A program made the position numbers and the translations under genes. From an uncultured Collinsella sp. (GTDB taxonomy: Bacteria > Actinomycetota > Coriobacteriia > Coriobacteriales > Coriobacteriaceae): DNA of 64,000 nucleotides. The notes beneath the pieces were generated by a model. The model made no database searches, was not told the origin of the DNA, and was given only the letters and a program-made list of their open reading frames with translations. The stretch covers positions 22,139 through 86,138 of the forward strand of contig CAKUBM010000009.1 in NCBI GenBank assembly GCA_934643145.1. Direction: 5' to 3'. Numbering within the stretch: the first letter of the stretch is position 1; every line of letters begins with the position of its first letter. Positions 1-8,591 of this stretch are shown here, piece after piece.

Positions 1-3000
1 ACCGATGTCTGAACGCCGTTGTACCAAAGGCCCGTCACGGCAAAGGTAAACTGTCCCGCGGCAGAAGCGCGACCCTCAAGGGTCTTGCTGACCGTCACGC
101 CACCAAAGGTGCCCGATGCATGGTACGCGTTGGTAAAGGCAGCCTTGTCGGTTACGACCTTGTCCGCATCGGAGGCACCGGTGTTGGCGTAGGTCACGCT
201 CGACACGCGCAGCATGCCCGTGTGGTTGTTGCCCGACTCGTCCAGATCGGTCACCACAACGGTCGCGCGTGCGGTGTGCTTGTCCATGGACATGCCCGCT
301 TGGCCATCCTGCGCAGCATCCTCGGTGATATTGAAGGTAAAGGTGCCCGCGCGGTTGAACGTCACGGTCGGGGCGGCTTCGATGCCAACAAAGGAGAACG
401 ATGCCACGCGCCCCGAATCGGGCGTGCTGGCGACAGCCTGGTTGGCGTTAACGGCAACAGCTCCATCCTTCACCGCCTGCTTCGTGGTCTTGCTCAAACC
501 GGTCGTACTGGCATCATCCGTAGCGGCAGTGAGGTTAAAGGTATAGCTCTCGCCCTGGTTCCAGTCGCGACCGCTCACGGTCTTTTGGCCCTGCAGGGTC
601 TCGCTCGTGGGCTCCACGCTATATATATTGGTAAAGGAAGGTGTGACATTCTTGTCCAGCTGCTTTACCGAGTTGTTTTCTGCGGCCTTGTAGTACTCGA
701 CCGAGGTCTGGATGCCGGCACCCTTCTTGGCGTTGCGCACCACGGCGTAGTAGACCGACCCGTCGTAGGTCATGCCCGCAACGCTGCCGAGATTCTCAGT
801 AAACCTGTACACGTAGGCGCGTCCCGCATCCGGCTTGGCGGTATAGGAGATCGCCGGCCACGTCACCGTGCCGTCAGCGTTGTTGCCCACGGTCGCGGTG
901 TTGCCCTCGGCATCCTCGGGCATGGGGGCCTTGATGCTCGTGTCGACCTTATCGGGATCGAACGCTGCATTGTCGTCCGCATAGCCGCCCACACGCTCAA
1001 GCTTAAAGCTAAAGGCGTTCTGGGAAAGCGGGAAACTCCCGGCGTTATCGGTCAGGATCTTTTGAGCATGGATGATGATCTTCGCTTCGTGTGCATCGTA
1101 GCGATTGGTGAAGGTTGCGACCTTATCGGAAACATCCGTATTGGTGTCGACGCGCGCGTCGTTGCACTCCTGCACCACCTTCACGCTCTTAACGACCAGA
1201 GCGCCAGCCTGCTTGTCCTCCACCACGACCGTCGCGGCATAGCGAGCAGCAGAGTAGCTCATGCCGTCTGCCCCGGCATCGGAGCCGGGGATAACCTCCG
1301 AGATGGTATAGGTGTACGTGCCGGGCTTGGTATAGGTAATATCGCCAAACGTTGCCTTCTGGGTATTCTTGGTGAACTCGACCGTCGCCACCCCGTCCTT
1401 GGCGCCATTGGGCATGGGGGCGCCGTCCTTAGCCGCAAGCTGCACGGTAAAGGAATCGCCATCGGCCCAATCGCGACCTTCGAGCATCTTCTTGGCGCTC
1501 AGACCGTCTTTCGCCTCAAGCGTTACCGAGCTGGCACTGTAGTTGTTGGTGAACTCGAGCTTGTTATCGGCGGGAATCTTTCCGTCCTCGAGCGCGACGA
1601 TCTTGCCCGTGATGGTGTTGCCGGTTCCAGGCTGCTCCTCGCCGCCGGCCTTGCGGCTCACGAGGCTAAAGCCAGCCGGAAGCACCGACTCGTCGGCAGA
1701 GCCGGTCACAGTGTTAACGATGCTCGCCAGCACATTGCCACTGGACTCCTCGCCCTTAGTGGTGAGCTCGCTCACGCTATAGCTGTCGCCCTTCTTAAGG
1801 TCGTATACGCGAATGGTCTCGCCGGCCTTGATGGAGTGGGTGCCGCCGTTATTGAGCATGAAGGAGTTGCCCACGGCCTTGCCATTCGCATCGAATACGT
1901 GTGCCTCATAGCCCTTCTCGGAATCCGGCAGGGTGAACTTAAACGTAAAGGTCAGGTCTTTGTCACCATCCTTAGTAGGCGCGGTAAGCCCCGTATCTGC
2001 CGTCACCGTCTTGGTCACCTGCAGGCGTGCCACGCGACGATCGGTATACTGCACGGCCGTTGCCGTGGTAAAGAGATGATTGAGCTGAAGCGTGCCCAGA
2101 TCGGTGCCATTGGTGGCATCGTCGTCTTGATAAAGGGCCATGCGGTTGATGCCCGTATCGGCAAAGATGGTCGCCAGCTGGCCGTTGCGCTCACCACCGT
2201 CCTCGACATAGCGCAGGATGGTCTTGGTACCTTGCGTCGTCTTGTCATAGCGCATATGCATCAAGTTGCCCGCAAGAGAAGGTGTCACGCCGTTGGCGGT
2301 ACTCGTCTGGCCCCATGTCAGGTTTCCCTCGTCATCTAAGCCAGTTGTACTCTGCAGCCTGCCCTTAATGTGCGTAAGTGTGTTGTCGATGGAGTCGGGA
2401 GAGCCGAACTGCGCCAGGGAGGCAATCAGCGAACCCGGGCCGCTCATGCTGCGCACACCGTCGCCTTCCTTGCCGGCATCCACATACACACCCGAATCAT
2501 CCACGATTACCTTGGTGATGGTGTTGTTAATCTCATAGCCATCTGGACTTACAGACTCACGCAGGTAGTACGTACCCTTGATAAGGGGCTCATGATATGT
2601 CGAATCGAGCGGGAAGCATGCAGCGCCCTTAATGTCATACGGATAGGTCATGCCATTTGCCTGCACGGTGCTATACGGCGTGGCGCCGGTTTTAATGGCA
2701 TACGTGCTGGGGCTATCGCCAGTAACGTCCTTAGCCTGGTACAGCTCAAACGTTGCGCCGTTCACGGGCTCGCCCAGGTCGTCAACCTTCTGCACAAACA
2801 GACGGTTCTGAACGTTGGTGAGGTGGATCACCGTAGAGAACTGCCTGTTTATCGTTTGATATTTGACCATAGAGGTGTTGCCGATGGTTGCCCCCGCCAG
2901 AGACGATGCCGTGGTGTGATACACCGCCACGGTATATTCCGCCTCCGACTTATCCGTCATCATGGCGGCGTACTTCTCGATATCTCCGGGCAGCGACCTA

Positions 3001-4877
3001 ACCGTTACCTCGTAGTCGCCCTTGGTGTTGACGCCAAAGACGCTCGTATCTGCCGATTTGGCAGCCTCGACCGCACCGGCAATGCCGTGCGCGGAGCACA
3101 GCTTATAGCCATTGAGCGGGTTGCCCGTGACCGCCGTCCACGCGTCTTCGCTTGTGTGGTCCTCGCTCGCACCGGTGAGCTTGAGTACGACGGCAAACGT
3201 CGTACCCGAGCTAATGGCGTTGCCTTTATTGTCTTGCGTATCTTTATCTAGGGAAATAGTCTCCTTAGCGGCCAGATAGCCGCCGTTCAGCCACATGCGG
3301 CTACCCGTCCATTGTTCGTTGTTGGCTGTTGTGACCGTTGTTTGCGGCGCAACCACCACGCCGCCCGTGCCACTCGCCGCGGCCTGCTTGTACTGCAGAT
3401 GCAACTCGCCTGGCGTTGCGGTGGTCGACGAGGTCAGACTCGAGCGATATCCCTCGGGCAGGCCTTCCTCTTTGAGTACAAAGTAGTCGTGCCCATCGGC
3501 ATGCTGGTTATCAAACGAGAGCACGGAACCGTCCGACTTCATCCGAAGCACCAGCTGGCCATTGGCGCCCGTCGTGCCCTGAGCGATGGCCTCACCCTGC
3601 TCATTCCAGTCGGCATCCGACTGATACAAAGCGAAGGTTGCGCCCTGGACAGCCTCGCCGTTCTGGTTGACCTTCTCGACCTCGGACGACGGCAGGGTGG
3701 TGAGGTTGAACTTGAGTGACATGTTCGATGCGCCCGCGCCGCGCTCCAGATAAAAGAAGCTCAGCGTGTGCTTGGTGCTGTCACGGAAGGTGCTGCCGGA
3801 GAAGTTGGTGGTATCTGCACCGGCGGCGTCGAACTTTGCCTTGATGGTGGTTTTTTCGATTTCCTGCTCGTCTCCATCCGCACCGTCAATATGACCGACT
3901 TTCACTTCGCCGGTAGCAAAGTTGATATCAAGCGTTGCCTTCTCGTGAATACCACCCAGATCGCCCACGAGTACGTCGTCGATGTAGACCCAGACGTCAT
4001 CATCGCCCGAAAACTTAAAGATCATATCCTCGTTTTTGGTGGTCTTACCACCGTTAGGCTGGACAAACTCCGTAGTCATGGACATGCCAAAGTGATGGTT
4101 GAGATCCGTGCTTCCATCAACGATCTTTTTAGGGGAGAGGTTGTTGCCGTTCTCATCAAAAACCTTGCTTGCAGAGTCAAAGGGGAAGAACTGACCCAGA
4201 TTGGTTTCACTACTCGTATCGCCCTTATATACGCCCGCTTTATCGTAGACGTCAAAGGAATTGGTCGTGGAGTTATACACAGCGTAGTTGCCGTTAGAGC
4301 CGTACGAGTCGTAGACGTAGTAACCATCCTTGAGCTGGAAGAGGCCCTGCACATTGTTGTAAACGTCCTTGCCGCTCTGCTGGCCATTTTCCTGGCTGGC
4401 GCTGTTAAAGAGGTAATCGAGCGACTCATCGGTGTAGTTAACGCCCTGGTAGGTGCCATTTTTGATCTCCGGATAGCCCTTTACCAGTGTGTTCTTCACA
4501 AATGGAAGGCGCCCAAAGCCACCGGTGGTGCTCTTGCCCGTCCACTTGTTAATGCCCGTGCCGGCGCCACCATTGAACTTGAGCTGATGGTCTTTATTGA
4601 TACCGGTGTTGTTATTCTTGTTGTCGTTGTTTATGTTCTTCGAGCTATCGTTATCGCCATCGACAACCCAGTAGTCGAACAGGTTAACCGTGGTGCCGGT
4701 AGGATTCACCGTCTGCACGGTATGGTCGCTCACGGCAGCCGACGCACTCGTCGCGCCAAACATGAGCGCGCACGCCGCCAGCGGGACGGTCAAAACCCTC
4801 AGAGCACGCTTGGCAGTATTGGTTTTTGTGCCAAAAGGCTCCAGTATTTCTCGAACTCTCGCACACAAGCGATTCAT
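1..4877 (-). CDS. giant cell-wall adhesin with fibro-slime and pilin-type isopeptide repeats (3' end outside window)
   Basis: The frame is open from an ATG at 4877 to the left edge (1,625 codons, no stop), so the C-terminus and any LPXTG sorting signal lie outside. Start choice: GGGAGGG ribosome site seven bases upstream. A long signal peptide (about residues 1-48, ending SASAA) is followed by a region with a fibro-slime/PA14-like signature near residues 289-306 (DDDVWVYIDD, then LVGDLGG). Two Cna-B/SpaA-like domains begin near residues 396 and 690 (motifs GATFALYQ and GATFELYQ). From about residue 950 there are four to five FctA/Spy0128-type pilin repeats, recognisable by recurring K-x-L-x-GRDW and E-x(5-10)-YTFTIxE patterns. 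Family knowledge: such repeats form intramolecular isopeptide bonds and are sortase-anchored. Inferred role: host or mucus adhesion. No sortase is in the window. The + strand frames here are antisense shadows. Confidence 0.88.
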   Translation of the reverse strand, partial: MNRLCARVREILEPFGTKTNTAKRALRVLTVPLAACALMFGATSASAAVSDHTVQTVNPTGTTVNLFDYWVVDGDNDSSKNINNDNKNNNTGINKDHQLKFNGGAGTGINKWTGKSTTGGFGRLPFVKNTLVKGYPEIKNGTYQGVNYTDESLDYLFNSASQENGQQSGKDVYNNVQGLFQLKDGYYVYDSYGSNGNYAVYNSTTNSFDVYDKAGVYKGDTSSETNLGQFFPFDSASKVFDENGNNLSPKKIVDGSTDLNHHFGMSMTTEFVQPNGGKTTKNEDMIFKFSGDDDVWVYIDDVLVGDLGGIHEKATLDINFATGEVKVGHIDGADGDEQEIEKTTIKAKFDAAGADTTNFSGSTFRDSTKHTLSFFYLERGAGASNMSLKFNLTTLPSSEVEKVNQNGEAVQGATFALYQSDADWNEQGEAIAQGTTGANGQLVLRMKSDGSVLSFDNQHADGHDYFVLKEEGLPEGYRSSLTSSTTATPGELHLQYKQAAASGTGGVVVAPQTTVTTANNEQWTGSRMWLNGGYLAAKETISLDKDTQDNKGNAISSGTTFAVVLKLTGASEDHTSEDAWTAVTGNPLNGYKLCSAHGIAGAVEAAKSADTSVFGVNTKGDYEVTVRSLPGDIEKYAAMMTDKSEAEYTVAVYHTTASSLAGATIGNTSMVKYQTINRQFSTVIHLTNVQNRLFVQKVDDLGEPVNGATFELYQAKDVTGDSPSTYAIKTGATPYSTVQANGMTYPYDIKGAACFPLDSTYHEPLIKGTYYLRESVSPDGYEINNTITKVIVDDSGVYVDAGKEGDGVRSMSGPGSLIASLAQFGSPDSIDNTLTHIKGRLQSTTGLDDEGNLTWGQTSTANGVTPSLAGNLMHMRYDKTTQGTKTILRYVEDGGERNGQLATIFADTGINRMALYQDDDATNGTDLGTLQLNHLFTTATAVQYTDRRVARLQVTKTVTADTGLTAPTKDGDKDLTFTFKFTLPDSEKGYEAHVFDANGKAVGNSFMLNNGGTHSIKAGETIRVYDLKKGDSYSVSELTTKGEESSGNVLASIVNTVTGSADESVLPAGFSLVSRKAGGEEQPGTGNTITGKIVALEDGKIPADNKLEFTNNYSASSVTLEAKDGLSAKKMLEGRDWADGDSFTVQLAAKDGAPMPNGAKDGVATVEFTKNTQKATFGDITYTKPGTYTYTISEVIPGSDAGADGMSYSAARYAATVVVEDKQAGALVVKSVKVVQECNDARVDTNTDVSDKVATFTNRYDAHEAKIIIHAQKILTDNAGSFPLSQNAFSFKLERVGGYADDNAAFDPDKVDTSIKAPMPEDAEGNTATVGNNADGTVTWPAISYTAKPDAGRAYVYRFTENLGSVAGMTYDGSVYYAVVRNAKKGAGIQTSVEYYKAAENNSVKQLDKNVTPSFTNIYSVEPTSETLQGQKTVSGRDWNQGESYTFNLTAATDDASTTGLSKTTKQAVKDGAVAVNANQAVASTPDSGRVASFSFVGIEAAPTVTFNRAGTFTFNITEDAAQDGQAGMSMDKHTARATVVVTDLDESGNNHTGMLRVSSVTYANTGASDADKVVTDKAAFTNAYHASGTFGGVTVSKTLEGRASAAGQFTFAVTGLWYNGVQTS

Positions 4878-4950
4878 GAAGGCCCTCCCCAATCCATGAG
4901 GACGGCAAGCAGTGGCTCGCTATATGTGTGTCGTCGTCCCCATCGATGCA

Positions 4951-4981
4951 AATATACGCCCCCCCCCGCGCAGAAACGCAA
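4951..4981 (-). promoter_or_regulatory. putative adhesin promoter containing a G9 homopolymer (possible phase-variable spacer)
   Basis: Read on the minus strand: TTGCGT (4981-4976, 3/6 match to -35), a 19-nt spacer containing nine consecutive G (4967-4959), then TATATT (4956-4951, 5/6 match to -10), 74 nt before the adhesin ATG. The spacer is two bases longer than optimal, so a tract of seven G would give 17. The tract and hexamers are seen directly. Promoter function and phase variation are inference. Apart from this and the hairpin at 5122-5190, nothing recognisable lies in 4878-5205. Confidence 0.4.
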
Positions 4982-5121
4982 GGCGGGTCATCGCTATATA
5001 CTTAAAAGTGTAGCAATTTGAGTGACCCGAAATTCCCCATCAGGTTGCAACTCAGGCCCAAAATCGAACCATTCGCGCCACACAAGGTAGCTAAAACAGC
5101 CCGTCCCAAAATGACTGGTCG

Positions 5122-5190
5122 AAGTTGCGGTGGAATAGTTCTTGTTTGGCTGCTCAGGCCGCAAAAACAGGAACTATTCCACCGCAACTT
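5122..5190. repeat. 20-bp perfect inverted repeat (hairpin) between adhesin and tadA fusion
   Basis: Arms 5122-5141 and 5171-5190 are perfect complements of 20 bases; the 29-nt spacer adds further pairing (GGC/GCC and TTGTTT/AAACAG-like segments). It lies just downstream of the fusion-gene stop. No T-run follows on either strand, so a plain intrinsic terminator is unlikely; a rho-independent-like end, RNA stabiliser or dispersed palindrome are alternatives. Confidence 0.6.
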
Positions 5191-5205
5191 ATCGAGGGAT
5201 GCGTT

Positions 5206-6987
5206 TTAGATGCGGGCGAAGTCGTAGGCTTGGGCGGCGGCTTCGCCGGCGCAGATGAGATTGACTGTGGCTTCCCGCGGATCGAGCGCCTGGTCGAGGG
5301 GCATAGGCTTTCGGCAGACGGGAAGCACCAAGTCGATACCCTGCTCGTACACCGCATCCAGGTTGTCGGCACGACCGCCCACGACAGCGACCACCGGCTT
5401 GCCATATCGCTTGGCGCGGCGGGCCACACCCACCGGCGCTTTGCCGGCGGCGGATTGCTCGTCCATATTGCCCTCGCCCGTTATGACCAGGTCGACATCG
5501 CGCACGCGCTCGTCAAACCCAATCAGATCGAGCACCGTCTCCACGCCCGAACGCAGCCCCGCGCCGAGCGCCAGCAGCGCGGCACCCAGGCCGCCGGCGG
5601 CACCGGCACCGGGCACGCCGAGCACCGAGCCAAATGTCCGTGCGCCTTCGGACACGCGCAACAACCCTTGAGCCCGCGCCTCGGCAATCGCCGCATCGAG
5701 CAGGCGGCCGTAGCCGACCATCCAACTGTCGTACTTGCGCAGCACCTCGGCGTCACCCGTCGGCAGGCCCTTCTGCCCGCCGAACACCGTCAGCGCCCCA
5801 CGGCGCCCCACAAGCGGATTCTCGACATCGGAAAGCACGACGATGCGCACGCCATCCAACGCCCGCACCGCCGGCACCAGATCAACACCGGCCACTTGCT
5901 CAAGGCCCGCGAGCCCCGGCGCGATATCGCAGCCACGGTCGTCGACAAGACGCGCGCCCAACGCCTGTAGCATGCCAGCGCCGCCGTCGTTGGTGGCACT
6001 GCCGCCCAGTCCTATATATAGAGTCTTCGTCCCCGCGCGAACCGCGCGGAGTATGAGCTCGCCCACGCCATAGGTTGTAGCAGCCAGCGCCGACGACTCC
6101 GTGCAAGGCGAGTACCCGATGCCCGCGGCTTCGGCCATCTCGATGACCGCGGACTCGCGCTCGACATCAACCAGCATCCGGGCAGGCACACGCTTGCCCA
6201 AGGGACCTGCCACCTCGCAGGTCACAAGCTCGCCACCGCAGGCGGCAACGGCATCGAGCGTTCCCTCACCACCATCTGCCAGCGGCAATGTGCGCACCTC
6301 GGCATCGGGCCAAACGCGTCGTACGCCTTCGGCAACCGCCGCCTCTGCCTGCGCACTCGAAACACTACCCTTAAAGGAGTCGATCGCCAGCAGCACACGG
6401 CGGGGCCGGCGGCACGCAGGACCAAAGTTGAGCGCCTCAACGGCAATATCTTTGGCACACGCGAACGCCTCGGCATGAGCGGCATGTGCCTCAAGATCGA
6501 CCCCACAACCGCAGCCAGTACCATCGGTGCCACGCAGCCCACTAAAATAGCTGCTCAACACCTCACGACACTCGTCTGCCAGCACGCCGGCGGTCACATT
6601 AAACCGATGATTCAGGCGCGAGTCGGCATTCAAATCGTATAGGGATCCCAACGCGCCCGCCTTGGCGTCGCTCGCGCCATACACGCAGCGCCCCACGCGC
6701 GCGTTGACCATAAGGCCCGCGCACATGCAGCAGGGCTCGAGCGTCACATAGACGGTGCAGTCGGAAAGGCGCCAACGGCCGAGCGTCCGAGCGGCGGCAC
6801 ACAACGCCGCAAACTCAGCATGCGCCGAAGGGTCTTGATCGAGCTCGCGACGATTGTGCGTCCGCGCGACGATCTCGCCCGCGCACACCACCACGGCACC
6901 AATGGGCACCTCGCCCACCGCCGCGGCAGCGCGCGCCTCGGCCAGCGCCTCGCGCATGAACTTCTCGTCGATTTCGGTGATCGTCAT
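5206..6987 (-). CDS. fusion of tRNA adenosine-34 deaminase (TadA) and glycerate kinase
   Basis: 593 aa from an ATG at 6987 preceded by GGGAAGG. Residues 1-150 are a complete TadA-type deaminase: H56-A-E58 and P85-C86-x-x-C89 are the zinc and proton-shuttle motifs of the enzyme that converts A34 to inosine in tRNA-Arg. After a short Cys/Ala-rich linker (about 155-195), residues 197-593 form a GlxK/GarK-type glycerate kinase (DSFKGS at 203-208, GGSATNDGG, GAAGGLGAALLALG, TGEGNMDEQS), which phosphorylates glycerate to 2- or 3-phosphoglycerate. One uninterrupted frame joins both halves and no strong internal ribosome site was seen before the kinase. An ATG 51 nt further upstream (7038) is in frame but overlaps the tRNA region and lacks a ribosome site. 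The two activities have no obvious metabolic link. Confidence 0.9.
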   Translation of the reverse strand: MTITEIDEKFMREALAEARAAAAVGEVPIGAVVVCAGEIVARTHNRRELDQDPSAHAEFAALCAAARTLGRWRLSDCTVYVTLEPCCMCAGLMVNARVGRCVYGASDAKAGALGSLYDLNADSRLNHRFNVTAGVLADECREVLSSYFSGLRGTDGTGCGCGVDLEAHAAHAEAFACAKDIAVEALNFGPACRRPRRVLLAIDSFKGSVSSAQAEAAVAEGVRRVWPDAEVRTLPLADGGEGTLDAVAACGGELVTCEVAGPLGKRVPARMLVDVERESAVIEMAEAAGIGYSPCTESSALAATTYGVGELILRAVRAGTKTLYIGLGGSATNDGGAGMLQALGARLVDDRGCDIAPGLAGLEQVAGVDLVPAVRALDGVRIVVLSDVENPLVGRRGALTVFGGQKGLPTGDAEVLRKYDSWMVGYGRLLDAAIAEARAQGLLRVSEGARTFGSVLGVPGAGAAGGLGAALLALGAGLRSGVETVLDLIGFDERVRDVDLVITGEGNMDEQSAAGKAPVGVARRAKRYGKPVVAVVGGRADNLDAVYEQGIDLVLPVCRKPMPLDQALDPREATVNLICAGEAAAQAYDFARI

Positions 6988-7038
6988 CGTTCGCCTTCCC
7001 TGTTGCAAATTCAAAACGATGCTATCATTACGACTCAC

Positions 7039-7128
7039 GGAGAGATGGCAGAGCGGTTGAATGCGGCGGTCTTGAAAACCGTTGAGCGCGAAAGCGTTCC
7101 GGGGGTTCGAATCCCCCTCTCTCCGCCA
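7039..7128 (+). tRNA. tRNA-Ser (anticodon UGA)
   Basis: Acceptor arms GGAGAGA (7039-7045) and TCTCTCC (7118-7124) pair, the discriminator G and an encoded CCA end at 7128. The anticodon loop reads CTTGAAA with TGA as anticodon. The long variable arm and the GTTCGAAT T-loop are typical of serine tRNA. It is transcribed divergently from the TadA fusion gene. Confidence 0.96.
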
Positions 7129-7131
7129 CTC

Positions 7132-7728
7132 TTAGTGATGCACCGGCGTCATGGTCCGTTCAAACAGTGCATCGACCACGTCGGCAATCTCGGGTCGACT
7201 CTCAAGATCGTGACCCGATTCCCACCATTTGGTGAACAGTCGAATAATGCCGCCGGCGATAAACTCCGATGTCGTCTCGAGCGATACAGGGGCCAAGGCG
7301 CCCTCGTCAAGCGTGCTCATCACGCGCTCGCGAATGGAATGGGCAATGCGGTCGCAAATCATGCTGGTCAGCATGCCCGACATACTGCTCTCCAGGATGT
7401 TATCCATGAGCTGCTCATGCGCCAGAATCATGTCCATGGCGTCGGCAAACACCTCATGGCGAAGCACGCGCACGTCGTCGGCCGACGCTGCACTCCCCTT
7501 ACCGGTCCGCTTTTGCGGCAGCCCCGACATAAGCTCATCGACATAAAAGGCAAAGTAATCGTTCTTGTCGCGGAAATGCTTGTAGAACGTCGTGCGGCGG
7601 ATCATGGCACGCTCGCACAGCATGGCAACCGTAAGGTCCTCAAAACGATGCTCCTCGAGAAGCTCGGTGAAGGCATCGAACAGGGCACGGTAGGTTTTCT
7701 TGATGCGAAGGTCCACTGGTATCGCCAT
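7132..7728 (-). CDS. TetR/AcrR-family transcriptional regulator
   Basis: 198 aa from the ATG at 7728. The N-terminus has the TetR helix-turn-helix: the segment from about residue 12 (KTYRALFDAFTELL) through RTTFYKHFRDKNDYFAFY near residues 40-57 matches the three-helix DNA-binding domain and the conserved TTFYKHF recognition helix. The remaining ~140 residues are a divergent all-helical ligand domain of unknown specificity. The ribosome site (GAGG) abuts the ATG, so a GTG four codons later (7716) is an alternative start. Divergent from lemA, so it may control that gene and itself; direct CTTACCG repeats at 7805 and 7823 lie between them. The stop codon is only 4 nt from the tRNA-Ser 3' end. 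Confidence 0.85.
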   Translation of the reverse strand: MAIPVDLRIKKTYRALFDAFTELLEEHRFEDLTVAMLCERAMIRRTTFYKHFRDKNDYFAFYVDELMSGLPQKRTGKGSAASADDVRVLRHEVFADAMDMILAHEQLMDNILESSMSGMLTSMICDRIAHSIRERVMSTLDEGALAPVSLETTSEFIAGGIIRLFTKWWESGHDLESRPEIADVVDALFERTMTPVHH

Positions 7729-7834
7729 CCTCAGGGCAAAGACAACACTCGTCAATCTGTCGCATATCTTACACCTGTACCCCGCCCCTCGCTGAGCGGT
7801 CGACCTTACCGAAAACATAACGCTTACCGGAAAG

Positions 7835-7864
7835 TTCGGCACGGCAAAACGTTGCGGGTATACT
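7835..7864 (+). promoter_or_regulatory. putative lemA promoter
   Basis: TATACT (7859-7864) is a good -10; the 18-nt-spaced TTCGGC (7835-7840) is a weak -35. The lemA ATG follows at 7926. Direct repeats CTTACCG at 7805-7811 and 7823-7829 lie just upstream and are candidate regulator sites. Confidence 0.35.
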
Positions 7865-7925
7865 AGTAGCGTTATACCAACGGCAGCTGGCGCATGCCGC
7901 CGCGGCCTTTCGAAACGGAGACATC

Positions 7926-8477
7926 ATGATTACCGTCATCATCGGCATCGTTGTTGTCATTGCGATTGTCTGCGCCATCGCCGGCATCTACAACAACATG
8001 GTCACCAAGCGCAACCGCATCGACAACGCGTGGCAGAACATCGACACGCAGCTGCAGCGCCGCAACGACCTGATCCCCAACCTGGTCGAGACCGTCAAGG
8101 GCTACGCCAAGCACGAGCAGGAGACACTCTCCGCCGTGATCAGCGCGCGTAACACCGCCGTCAAGGCCACCACGCCCGAGGCCAAGATGGAAGCCGACAA
8201 CGTGCTGACCGGTGCGCTGCGCCAGCTCTTTGCCGTGGCCGAAGCCTATCCCGATCTTAAGGCAAACACCAACTTTACGCAGCTGCAGGCATCGCTCGAG
8301 GATACCGAGAACAAGATTAGCTATGCACGCCAGAGCTACAACGATTGCGTGCTCAGCTACAACAACGCCATTCAGACGTTCCCGGCTGTCATCTTTGCCG
8401 GCATCTTCCAGTTTAAGGAGCGCCAGGGCTTCGAGGCCGCCGAAGCAGCCCGCCAGGCACCGACCGTCAAGTTCTAG
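7926..8477 (+). CDS. lemA: LemA family membrane protein
   Basis: 183 aa from ATG 7926 with GGAGACATC ribosome site. Residues 2-22 form one hydrophobic N-terminal membrane segment; the rest is the LemA helical domain, with the diagnostic NRIDNAWQNIDTQLQRR, RNDLIPNLVETVKGY and AYPDLKANTNF segments. LemA proteins are single-pass, N-out membrane proteins of unclear biochemical role. The usual partner genes (TPM-domain or HtpX-like) are absent here and the gene appears monocistronic, closed by a strong terminator. Confidence 0.93.
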   Translation: MITVIIGIVVVIAIVCAIAGIYNNMVTKRNRIDNAWQNIDTQLQRRNDLIPNLVETVKGYAKHEQETLSAVISARNTAVKATTPEAKMEADNVLTGALRQLFAVAEAYPDLKANTNFTQLQASLEDTENKISYARQSYNDCVLSYNNAIQTFPAVIFAGIFQFKERQGFEAAEAARQAPTVKF

Positions 8478-8513
8478 TAGTTTGACAGCGCATCCTTAAT
8501 CGGCCAAATGCAT

Positions 8514-8560
8514 AAACCGCCCCGTCGAACGCATACTTCGACGGGGCGGTTTCCTTTTTC
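8514..8560 (+). terminator. intrinsic terminator after lemA
   Basis: 14-bp stem (8514-8527 with 8539-8552, AAACCGCCCCGTCG and complement) with an 11-nt loop, followed by CCTTTTTC. Confidence 0.85.
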
Positions 8561-8591
8561 GCGAAGGTCCCCCTCTAAGCGCCGTGCATTT

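Noticed and set aside
120..2339. A 739-codon + strand frame at the left edge
   Set aside because: Antisense to the adhesin, whose minus-strand translation shows signal peptide, Cna-B and FctA motifs.
5206..6987. Assembly or frameshift artefact explaining the TadA-glycerate kinase fusion
   Set aside because: Both domains are intact and the joined frame is continuous with consistent codon use; an artefact would need a compensating error exactly in the linker. It cannot be excluded without reads.
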